Below the pieces are notes generated by a model, which saw only the letters and a list, made by a program, of their open reading frames with translations, did no database searches and had not been told where the DNA came from. A stretch of DNA of 64,000 bases from Saccharomycodes ludwigii (taxonomy: Eukaryota > Ascomycota > Saccharomycetes > Saccharomycodales > Saccharomycodaceae), in the NCBI RefSeq assembly GCF_020623625.1, contig NC_060202.1, positions 452,501-516,500 on the forward strand, read 5' to 3'. Position 1 is the stretch's first letter; each line of letters opens with the position of its first letter. The translations under genes and the position numbers were made by a program. This document shows, one piece after another, positions 51,019-59,336 of the stretch.

Positions 51019-51555
51019 ATGAATAATTTGACAAGTATAATTAGTAATTATGTTGATACTAAAAAGATTAAGCATGTATTAGATAAAACACAATCGTATG
51101 TTGATCAAACAAAGTTTGTTACATCAAAAAACATTTTTACCGCCATATCATTTTGCTTATTAAGTTTGATTTATCTGTTGGCCAAATCAACACCTAAAAA
51201 AAAAAAGAAATTGCAAAAGAAAAAAAGTCATAAAAATAGAGACATAGGTCTTTCAACTAGTAAACCTCCTTCGAAAAAAAGTCATGATGAACAGATTAAA
51301 AGTGCTTTAAACAAATATGATAGTGAATATAAAGAAGGGGTGACCAGATTAGTGACAAACTACAATCCAGAGTTGCAAGATGATGTATATCAAAAAAATT
51401 ATTACAATGAAATGTTATTAAAGTTATTGATTGAATTAGATGGTGTTGATTTAACAACCATTGAGAATCCTGAATTGAAAAGTGAGTTGAAAAGCAAAAG
51501 GAAAACTGCCATCAGATCCATTCAAGCTGAATTGCATAAATTGGACGCATTATAA
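51019..51555 (+). CDS. SNL1: BAG-domain Hsp70 co-chaperone Snl1
   Basis: The 178-residue protein matches Snl1 (S. cerevisiae 159 aa), an ER/nuclear-envelope membrane-anchored nucleotide-exchange factor of cytosolic Hsp70 that also binds ribosomes. One membrane helix lies at about 42-58 (FTAISFCLLSLIYLLAK), followed by a Lys-rich stretch (60-75, PKKKKKLQKKKSHKNR), which in Snl1 serves ribosome contact. The BAG domain fills about 90-178, ending SELKSKRKTAIRSIQAELHKLD, with the Arg-Lys-x-x-I-R pattern of BAG helix 3. Divergent from VID28 as YIL016W is. Confidence 0.88.
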   Translation: MNNLTSIISNYVDTKKIKHVLDKTQSYVDQTKFVTSKNIFTAISFCLLSLIYLLAKSTPKKKKKLQKKKSHKNRDIGLSTSKPPSKKSHDEQIKSALNKYDSEYKEGVTRLVTNYNPELQDDVYQKNYYNEMLLKLLIELDGVDLTTIENPELKSELKSKRKTAIRSIQAELHKLDAL

Positions 51556-51596
51556 TAGCTGTTATATTTGTTGGTCTCTATAAAAAATAAATAAGA

Positions 51597-51627
<31 letters not shown>

Positions 51628-52380
51628 TTTCATCTTTTTTATCTTTTTTATCCTTCTTTAGTATTTAATTTGTATTTTATATCTATTGTTGTATTGTAAT
51701 ATAAAAAAATATATCTCTAAATGTTGTTTTTCCTTTTATTTTTTGGAAACTTGTGGTTTCATATTTTTTTAAACAGTAGTCGAGATATATACTTTAGTAC
51801 TTGTAGTTTTCCGAGATGAGTTTTATAATTTTAAAAATTGTCGTTTTACATCTGTTGTACTGTCACTTCTTTCGTGAGGTGAATTATTTGCTAGTTAGCG
51901 TTTTTTTTTTTTTGTTAATCAATTTATTTATTTTCAAATCAGTTTTGAAGATATAAGTGTAAATTTCCTTTTTGGGATATAACAAGGAATTCGATAATTT
52001 TAAACAAGTGTTTTTCTATTTACTAAGTACCATTTTTAGTTATCATTCCTATTTCTTTCGTTTTAACTGGTAAGTGGATAATAAGTAATAAAAATAATTT
52101 CACTTAAATGAGACCCTGAGTTTCCAATTTTTTTTTCTTAAAGTTACAGTATATAAAGGTTAGATCTATATATTAGAATAATGTAAAATAATAATGTTCC
52201 TCTCGGAAAATATCTATCCAAGTCCTTGTATATATCAAAATTAGGATTGTATGTTTGTCTTTTATTAATATTATTATTATTGGCAATTATCATAAGAATA
52301 CTGACAAAACCAAAAGCAGATAAAGAGAGGAAAAAAAAAAAAAAAAAAAAAAAAAACAGAGAGAAAAAGAGAGAGGGAAA
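51556..52380. other. SNL1-BAR1 intergenic, BAR1 promoter
   Basis: A T30-class run follows SNL1 (about 51602-51631). The middle has a TTTCC-N5-GGG element in a partly symmetrical 31-bp site (51956-51986). Near the ATG are an A25-class run (about 52331-52356) and GAGAGAAAAAGAGAGAG. No gene is seen. Confidence 0.55.
51956..51986 (+). promoter_or_regulatory. Putative alpha2-Mcm1 operator upstream of BAR1
   Basis: The core TCCTTTTTGGG (51971-51981 region) satisfies the Mcm1 consensus CCYWWWNNRG. It is flanked on the left by GTGTAAAT, the alpha2 half-site, and on the right by AACAAG at the spacing expected for the inverted half-site (ACATG). By eye 17 of 31 positions equal the S. cerevisiae a-specific-gene operator. 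It is about 395 bp before the BAR1 ATG. Confidence 0.45.
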
Positions 52381-53700
52381 ATGAGTATCTTTATCCACTT
52401 TTTATTCTATTTTTCGTTAGCATTTTATACGCTTGTAGAATCAGCTTCTCAGCAAATGACACTTTCCAAAAAAAAAATAACTAATAATAGTAATTATAAT
52501 GACAGTAAAGAAAAAAGATGTTCGGAAAAAATGGCATTGCAAAATCAAGGATATTTCTTTTCGACAAGCTTAAAAATTGGCTCGCCAGTACAAACCATTG
52601 AGGTCTTAGTGGATACAGGTTCATCTGACTTATTCATTTCGAGCACTTCTAATCCATATTGTGGTAATATTTGTCAACAATTTGGTGCCTTCAACCCAAA
52701 TAATTCAGAAAGTTATAAGGAATTGCCATATGACTTCTTTAGTTATTTTGGTGATGGAACTGTGGTTAATGGGACCTGGGCATCTGAAACCATAACATTG
52801 GATAATGGCAATAAGTTACCAGACCTTCAATTTGGTCTAGTCACCACTGGGCAAGCATTGGTCAGCGGTGTCTTGGGTTTGGGTTTAACATCATTAGAAA
52901 GCGTTGTAAATTATGAAAATTGTCCTAATTTATATTATGATAATTTCCCAGCAAGTTTAAGCAAAAATGGTTTAATTGCAAGCAACAGCTATTCCATACA
53001 AATGTTTGCAGAGACAAGCTCTATAATATTTGGGGGCGTTGATTTGGGTTTAATTGAAGATGGTTTTATGTTCACTTACCCCTTAATTTCTGATTCTAGA
53101 TTTGCAATCACCATGCAATCATTAAAAAGTGCTGGGAAAACTATTATTAAAAATAAAGTTTCTGTTTATTTAGACACGGGTACAACAACATTAACCTTGC
53201 CCCAAAACTACGCCGACTCTTTGGCTTCAACGTTTAATGCCACGTGGGATTCTAATCAATTTGCTTATATGCTTCCTACTTGTGTTGATAAAAGCAGGAA
53301 AGACATAGTAGTTGAAGTCAACTTTGGTGATATCACTATTAACATCGAGTCATCCGATATGATTGCTGAGCAAGACGGCCAATGTGCATTAAATTTGTTG
53401 CCAACAAACACAAACCAGATTATATTGGGTGATCCTTTTTTTTTAAATGCATATACTGTTTTTGATCTAGATAACCGTGAAATATCGATTGCCAAATTGA
53501 ATAAAGATCCATTTTATAGTTCCGTAAAGGATATTACTTACTGGGTTCCTGGTGCTATCAAGGGATGGTATTACGGTTCCACTGCAAAAAGAACATTTAA
53601 TCGTGCAACTACCACTACCATATTATCGGTAAATACGGCAGCTAATGAAAAGTATGAAGCTTTCAAAGATATTGAAGGTTTTGACAAGTTTTGGGAATGA
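52381..53700 (+). CDS. BAR1: Secreted aspartyl protease, Bar1 (barrier pepsin)-like
   Basis: The 439-residue A1 protease starts with a signal peptide (FIHFLFYFSLAFYTLVESAS) and a short propeptide ending near KEKRC. The two catalytic motifs are DTGSSDLF (Asp78) and DTGTTTLTL (Asp265); the flap is YFGDGT (122-127) and Cys pairs CGNIC and CVDK...CAL fit the fold. There is no C-terminal GPI signal, so it should be released, unlike yapsins. Bar1 degrades alpha-factor and is made by a-cells. S. cerevisiae Bar1 is longer (587) with an extra C-terminal domain. The assignment over other secreted pepsins rests on synteny (YIL015W after SNL1). Confidence 0.8.
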   Translation: MSIFIHFLFYFSLAFYTLVESASQQMTLSKKKITNNSNYNDSKEKRCSEKMALQNQGYFFSTSLKIGSPVQTIEVLVDTGSSDLFISSTSNPYCGNICQQFGAFNPNNSESYKELPYDFFSYFGDGTVVNGTWASETITLDNGNKLPDLQFGLVTTGQALVSGVLGLGLTSLESVVNYENCPNLYYDNFPASLSKNGLIASNSYSIQMFAETSSIIFGGVDLGLIEDGFMFTYPLISDSRFAITMQSLKSAGKTIIKNKVSVYLDTGTTTLTLPQNYADSLASTFNATWDSNQFAYMLPTCVDKSRKDIVVEVNFGDITINIESSDMIAEQDGQCALNLLPTNTNQIILGDPFFLNAYTVFDLDNREISIAKLNKDPFYSSVKDITYWVPGAIKGWYYGSTAKRTFNRATTTTILSVNTAANEKYEAFKDIEGFDKFWE

Positions 53701-54160
53701 TTGAAATAAATTTGAGCATTGGAGTTGGATGATAATATATGTATATGTGTGTGTATGATTCTTATTTATTTCGCTTGTTTGTTTATATGTTTATTTATTT
53801 AGTGTAGTAATAAAATGGTATATAATTATATATATATATATATAAATAAAAATAAAAACTACACTCGCTTTTTTTGTTTCAAAGATTCGGATAGTTGCAA
53901 GTTCGGATTGATTCTTAGCAGAAGAAAATGTCCGAGGAGCAAGAAGGGAAATATCCGAGGGAAAAAAAGAAGAAAAAAAGAAGCGAAAAAAAAAAAATAG
54001 TTTGAAATGCTGATTACAAATCATTGAAATTTTAACTAAGCTAATATTTCCTGGCGTTGTTACTTACAATAATGTTTTTCTCTTTTTTTTTTTCTTATAA
54101 AATGTCATCACAACACTTTTGTCTTAGAAAGTAAAAGGAAAAAGGATAATATATTAAACT
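53701..54160. other. BAR1-RIB5 intergenic
   Basis: It holds a (GTAT)n/(GT)n patch (about 53736-53756), (TA)n near 53828-53842, purine-rich AG runs near 53955-53998 and a pyrimidine run at about 54069-54094. No gene is supported. It is a synteny junction, since BAR1 and RIB5 are on different chromosomes in S. cerevisiae. Confidence 0.5.
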
Positions 54161-54793
54161 ATGTTTACTGGCATAATAGAAACCCAAGGTGTAATTAAAG
54201 CTATCGATAAAAACCCTGATAATTTCAGCGTTGAAATTGAAATTCCCAAAGATAAAGAATCTTTCCTAGAAGATTGTCACATTGGCGATTCCATATCATG
54301 TGGCGGTATATGTTTAACAGTTATTTCATTCACTTCAAACTCCTTTAGAGTGGGCATATCCCAAGAAACTTTACGAAGAACAAACATTGAAAAAATGTGG
54401 CAGTCCATACCAAACGCCCATGTAAACTTAGAAAGAGCAATGGGTCATGGTAATACCAGGTTTGGTGGGCACTATGTTCAAGGCCATATTGATACAGTTG
54501 CTACTATCATAAGCAAAGAATCTGAAGGTGATTCTATAAATTATGGTTTTGAATTGCGCGATCCTGAATATGAACAGTATATTGTTGAAAAGGGATTTAT
54601 TACAATTGATGGTGCATCTTTAACTGTTACCAAAATTGAAGGGCCTAAATTCTGGATAAGCATGATCAAACATACCCAGGGAATTTTATGTCCAAGAGAA
54701 ATTGGTGATTTAGTGAACATCGAGGTTGATTTAACGGGCAAGTTAATTTCCAAACAGGTGAAACTATACTTAGGGAAACATTTGAATAAATAG
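54161..54793 (+). CDS. RIB5: Riboflavin synthase
   Basis: The 210-residue enzyme dismutates two 6,7-dimethyl-8-ribityllumazine molecules to riboflavin, the last step of the pathway. It has two lumazine-binding barrels: MFTGIIETQGVI at the start with ISCGGICLTV and FRVGISQETLRRT, and then GHYVQGHIDTVATI with ITIDGASLTV in the second. The hydrophobic N-terminal MFTGII is the family signature, so the ATG is firm. It is shorter than S. cerevisiae Rib5 (238). It converges on SQT1 with only 68 bp between stops. Confidence 0.96.
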   Translation: MFTGIIETQGVIKAIDKNPDNFSVEIEIPKDKESFLEDCHIGDSISCGGICLTVISFTSNSFRVGISQETLRRTNIEKMWQSIPNAHVNLERAMGHGNTRFGGHYVQGHIDTVATIISKESEGDSINYGFELRDPEYEQYIVEKGFITIDGASLTVTKIEGPKFWISMIKHTQGILCPREIGDLVNIEVDLTGKLISKQVKLYLGKHLNK

Positions 54794-54861
54794 TACACCG
54801 GAACGTAACTCTTAATGGAAGTTATTTTGTTATACATATATATATATACATACACACTTAT

Positions 54862-56169
54862 TTAACATTTAAATATTAACGATACACCTTCGTCACCAGC
54901 AGTAACTATTTTATCCTTACCAGCAAAACAAAAATCTAGAACACCCGTGTTGTGACCGACACATGTAAAAGTGGGTTCATGAAATTTTCTTGCATCATAT
55001 TTATAAACATTCCCGTTAATACAGGAAATGAAAATATCTAAATCTCTAAATAAAATCTTGGTAGCACTATCGGGCAGTGTAACCGAAGATCTTAGTCTCA
55101 TAGAAGTTGTTTCATAAAGTAGCACATCGCCTCTGACTAAACCGACACATAATAACGGCATCCCACCAGAAGTACACCAGGCAATACTTTCGATGGATGC
55201 ATTAGACTCTTCCTCTTCCGGTTTTAAAGTTATAACACATGGATTCAAATGTAAAACATGTCCGCTAGTACAGTTTATTACGGTTAAGCACCCATTATTT
55301 GATCCGACACAAGCAATATTTTTGGTAAAACAACTTAATGATATCCAGGGACATTCTAGCCCTTTGAAGTCACTGCTTGTCCATTTGTGAATAATATCAC
55401 CAGTATAACAATTCCAGACCACTATGGTTCCATCTATAGAACATGTAACTAATTGGACAGGTGATGGATTATTAGTATCATTTTGAATTGATGGTAAGAA
55501 ATCACCCATAGAGCAATCCTGTTGATGGGCAAATCCACTCATTAACAAAACTAATTCATCAGTTGATTCCTCAATAGAATAGCACCATACACTGCCGTCA
55601 ATTCCGCCAAATGCGAAAATTGATTCGATAGTGGGATGGGTTTTCATCCAAACAATTTCATCGCATTGTTGTAATTCACCAATATTTTTCCAACGAGAGC
55701 CATCTTTAGAGCTTTTGCTCACCTTACAAATACCATTCATATCACATGTGATTAAATATTTACCTTGTTGACTAGTAAATGCACAGGCAATGACACTCTC
55801 ACTATGCTCAATGGATTGAGCAAATTTAGGTGGCACAGAATGAGAAGTCCATAGATATGCAACATTATCCGCACCACCAGAACAAACTAAGGGCAATTTA
55901 GGGTGATGTGAGACACAAAAAATACTATCACTATGTTTATCAAAATAAGCAATACTATTGTTACTCATATCAATTTCGATATCGGGTTGTTCATCCGCCG
56001 GTGCTATCTCTAAAGGTTGTTGTTCTTCTGGTTTATCCTCTTGAAATTCAGATTCATTTGGGACTGGCAAATCATCGGAAACTTGAATTTCTTCATCAAC
56101 TTCAGCAAGGTTGATGTATTCTGCGTCGTCAATATCTTCTATTTGTTGGTGTTGTAAATTATCACTCAT
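54862..56169 (-). CDS. SQT1: WD40 protein Sqt1, Rpl10 chaperone
   Basis: The 435-residue protein matches Sqt1 (431 aa), which captures nascent Rpl10 (uL16) and delivers it to the 60S subunit. After an acidic N-terminus (about 1-60) comes VDMSNNS-like IDMSNNSIAYFDKHSDS and a WD40 propeller with HHPKLPLVCSGGADNVAYLW, WMKTHPTIESIFAFGGIDGSVWCY, LMSGFAHQQDCSMGDF, LVTCSIDGTIVVWNCYTGD and the end CVGHNTGVLDF...VTAGDEGVSLIF. I start at the ATG 56167-56169 (MSDNLQHQQ), preceded by an A-rich leader; the nine codons open before it begin with GTG, not ATG. It is divergent from STS1 as in YIR011C-YIR012W. Confidence 0.95.
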   Translation of the reverse strand: MSDNLQHQQIEDIDDAEYINLAEVDEEIQVSDDLPVPNESEFQEDKPEEQQPLEIAPADEQPDIEIDMSNNSIAYFDKHSDSIFCVSHHPKLPLVCSGGADNVAYLWTSHSVPPKFAQSIEHSESVIACAFTSQQGKYLITCDMNGICKVSKSSKDGSRWKNIGELQQCDEIVWMKTHPTIESIFAFGGIDGSVWCYSIEESTDELVLLMSGFAHQQDCSMGDFLPSIQNDTNNPSPVQLVTCSIDGTIVVWNCYTGDIIHKWTSSDFKGLECPWISLSCFTKNIACVGSNNGCLTVINCTSGHVLHLNPCVITLKPEEEESNASIESIAWCTSGGMPLLCVGLVRGDVLLYETTSMRLRSSVTLPDSATKILFRDLDIFISCINGNVYKYDARKFHEPTFTCVGHNTGVLDFCFAGKDKIVTAGDEGVSLIFKC

Positions 56170-56260
56170 TTTTTTTTTTTTCTTTATTTTTCCCACGCTG
56201 AAATTATAGGGTTATATTTTGATATTATTTTTTTTTGGGAACGATTTTGTTCAATGGACG

Positions 56261-56292
<32 letters not shown>

Positions 56293-56729
56293 TGGAAAAA
56301 GGAGGCTATTGCGGTACTGATCAAATACAAACAGATCAAAATTTGTAAAAGATGCTTCTGGGATTAGTAATCATGAAAAGTTTGGACATTGCTTTATCTA
56401 CAAAATAAATAAAAAAAACTAAGAAAAAAAACTAAGAAAAAAAAGAAAAAAAAAAAAGAAACGTTATACAAAAAAAAGCCTGTTTTATTTTATCTTATTT
56501 TAATTTTTTTTTTCCAATTTTTCGCTTTTCAAAAATATTGCTTCTTTTTCGTTCTTTTTTGTTCTTGTTTTTCAAGCTATAAAAATATTAAAAAAATTAC
56601 AATTTTGCTTTCCTCTTCTTCTTTTTTATCCAAAGTTATCTTTTCCTTGAAACAAATTTAAATAAACAGAAAAAAGAAAAATTAACTAAAAATTAAAGAA
56701 GGAAAAGGAAAACAACTTACAAGCCAATA
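56170..56729. other. Divergent SQT1/STS1 promoter
   Basis: It holds (TA)n at about 56262-56289, a tandem AAAAAAACTAAG word (about 56409-56436), A and T runs, and an A-rich leader for STS1. No recognised factor site. Confidence 0.5.
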
Positions 56730-56814
56730 ATGTCTACTTCTACTAATGCTACAGTTGTTAAGAAAATAGGTTTTCAATGGGGGTTTAAGCCAAATACTAA
56801 CTCTAATAATAATA

Positions 56815-56876
<62 letters not shown>

Positions 56877-58082
56877 CGTGCTGTCAATGCCAACAAAATT
56901 CAAACTAATGATCTCATAAATTTAAGTTCAGATAAACATCTTTTATCATCTGATAACGATGTTTCTAGGGAAGTAAGTGACATATTTAGAATAAATAACA
57001 ACTCCAAGGATAATAATTATATTCACTCTTTAAACTTCTACAATGCTAATGATAGTGGTAATGGTATTAACAGTACTAACAACGCCACTCATAATAGCAT
57101 CAACAGTAATAAATCTAAATTAAAAAGGTCTAGGCATTTTCAATTTGATGCTGCAGCTGACATTACTAATGGCTCAAATATGAATGGTCATATTTCTAAA
57201 AAAAGATCAAGCTTTTATTCGCTAAACAATACCAAGTCTCGCAATAATCTCCATAACAGCAAAAAACCATTCATGAAATCACATCCATTGTCTATATCCA
57301 GAATTGTGGAGCTAATGAATAAAGAACAACTGGAGAAATTAATATTAACACTAGTGCAAAATCACCCACAATTAACAAGCTCTATATACACATCATGTGC
57401 TAACGATAGCAATATCAGTAGTAGCACATCCACGCCAATGTTAATTGATCAGATGTGTAATAAATTGCATGAAAAATTGAAATTAGTTCATAAAGTGATA
57501 CCATATTCTTTGGATAATGAGGTTAATTCACTCTATAATGATTATTGTTTTGAAAGGATTAAAGTGCAATTATTGGAGTTTTTAAACTGCTGTATAGAAT
57601 ATATTCAATTTATTGATGTAATTAAAGAAAAATGGAGACTATTAGATGAAATATGCAAGATGTTAATTAAGGTTCCTAAATTTTCAAACGAGATTAATAA
57701 TTATTATTTTAGATTATGTTTGGAACAAATTGATAGATTTTGGTATGAGAGTATTATGATGAGTATTATAAACAACGGTACTACTGAATTAAGCAATAAT
57801 AACCCTACTAACAGTATTAACAACGATTGGTATTATATACTTGGAGATAGACTTAAAAACCATATTTTAGCATTAGGTGGGTATGATACTTTTAAATTAC
57901 TAGCCAACCTTTTACAGCAAGAAGATGAAAGAACTAGTTTACAATATGGTGGTGCTTATGATGGTAACAATACTAGCAACGTTAATGGTTTTATAGTTAG
58001 CAATAGCTTGAACCCTGCAGGCCATATTAATAATATCAATCCTAATAATGGTGATAAAACTGCTAGTCATAACTGGTATTAA
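56730..58082 (+). CDS. STS1: Nuclear proteasome tether Sts1 (Cut8 family)
   Basis: The 450-residue protein matches Sts1/Cut8 (S. cerevisiae 319), which binds proteasomes and karyopherin alpha to bring proteasomes into the nucleus. The short N-terminal motif GFQWGFKP is shared with S. cerevisiae (GFEWGFKP). A run of Asn (about 26-49) follows, then an Asn/Ser-rich region with basic SKLKRSRHF and KKRSSF, candidate nuclear signals. The Cut8 domain occupies about 190-395: ISRIVELMNKEQLEKLILTLVQNHPQL, then IKVQLLEFLNCCIEYI. The Asn-rich C-terminus accounts for the extra length. Divergent from SQT1 as expected. Confidence 0.9.
56804..56876 (+). repeat. (AAT)n tract coding for poly-Asn in STS1
   Basis: About 24 AAT codons with one AGT interruption directly after the conserved N-terminal motif. 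On the other strand it gives a poly-Ile frame, which is not a gene. Confidence 0.9.
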
Positions 58083-58918
58083 TGAACTGTTCTTTGTATT
58101 AAGAACTTTGCTATTTTTTTCATTTTTTCACCCCCTATATCTTTTGAAATACGGAATAAAGCTTTAATTGGAAAAAGATTTTTACAATAGTATATTTGCA
58201 TTTATTTTAGATTGAGTTTTTTTTTTTTTTTTTTTTACAATTTTACGATAGTTTATGAAGAAAATGGATCATAAGAATAGAAATAAAAATACCTATTATA
58301 TATAGTTGGTTAAAATCGGAAAGAATAATACTTGATTTTCTGGCACCTTAGCTTATGGTATGTGATTGCTTTTTAATGGTTGTTATATGTTTCTTAAGTC
58401 AGAAATTTTAGATCTTCTTCAAGAGTTGGGGTACTTGCTTATGGTGTTATTGGTGCAGTAGAATTCAAATATTCCAAATGATGTTAAAAATGTAGATATC
58501 TTTCTATATTTATTCGACAATTATCTTCTTTATATATACATAAATATATATATACTTCTAATCTTTTAAAACCTTTTATGTTTTTATTTTTGGGAAAGTA
58601 CGCATGAAGTTGCTGGCTTTATCGCTCCTTTTCATTTCATCATGTATTTATTTTTTATTTTTATTTTTATTTTTTTTTATTTATTATTTTTTATTTTTTA
58701 TTTTTACTTTTACTTTCTTTCTTTTTCCCTGAATTTTAATCTAAATCAAAGATGTTTGTACATATATATATATATATCTAATGTCATAAATCGAGCATTT
58801 AATCCAAAGTTGCTTTTAACACTATACCTTTATTGTATTCAGAAAATAAACTAAAAAGCTTGTATTCCCTTTCTGATATATACAGTAACTAAAAAGTAAA
58901 TAAGTCTCGTTATAATAT
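58083..58918. other. STS1-RCF3 intergenic
   Basis: No gene. T runs (about 58219-58236), (TATTTT)n/(TTTTTA)n blocks at 58640-58710, and (TA)n near 58760-58776. A GTATGT occurs at about 58358 but no TACTAAC lies between it and the RCF3 ATG, so I do not propose an intron. Confidence 0.5.
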
Positions 58919-59269
58919 ATGCCCACTAAACTACCTAAAAATTACACCCAAGATGATATCAATCAACTATCCAAAGAATTATTGATTGCAGGTGGAATAG
59001 GTGCTTTGAAAGGCGCTCTATTCTCTGTAACTACAGCAATATTGATGAGGAAATATAGTATGGTTTATAAAAACGTAAGGATGCCAGTCAGGTTACTATA
59101 CCATACAACTTGCATAGGATCTGCAAGTGTTTATTATGCAGAACAGCAATTATTAAGATATGAAGACAAAAGAACACAATTAGAATTAAAAAGGAGAAGG
59201 AAAATATTGGATGAAGCCGCAGAGAGGGGCATATTTTTGGAAGATGATGGTGGTGTTGCTCAAAATTAA
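58919..59269 (+). CDS. RCF3: Respiratory supercomplex factor 3-like protein
   Basis: The 116-residue mitochondrial inner-membrane protein resembles Rcf3 (YBR255C-A, about 120 aa) and the N-terminal half of Rcf2: a leading helix (QDDINQLSKELLIAGGIGALKGALF), then a membrane segment with the GG-x-x-GA-x-x-G pattern, KYSMVYKNVRMPVRLLYHTT, and a second membrane stretch (CIGSASVYYAEQQLLRYE). The charged C-terminus follows. Rcf3 modulates cytochrome oxidase within supercomplexes. Being beside MTC4 matches YBR255C-A/YBR255W. Confidence 0.82.
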   Translation: MPTKLPKNYTQDDINQLSKELLIAGGIGALKGALFSVTTAILMRKYSMVYKNVRMPVRLLYHTTCIGSASVYYAEQQLLRYEDKRTQLELKRRRKILDEAAERGIFLEDDGGVAQN

Positions 59270-59295
59270 TATTCACATAGATAATATCATCTGCA

Positions 59296-59328
<33 letters not shown>

Positions 59329-59336
59329 ATTTACGC

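Noticed and set aside
58356-58918. 5' intron for RCF3 starting at a GTATGT near 58358
   Set aside because: No TACTAAC branch site lies before the RCF3 ATG, and the protein is complete without another exon.
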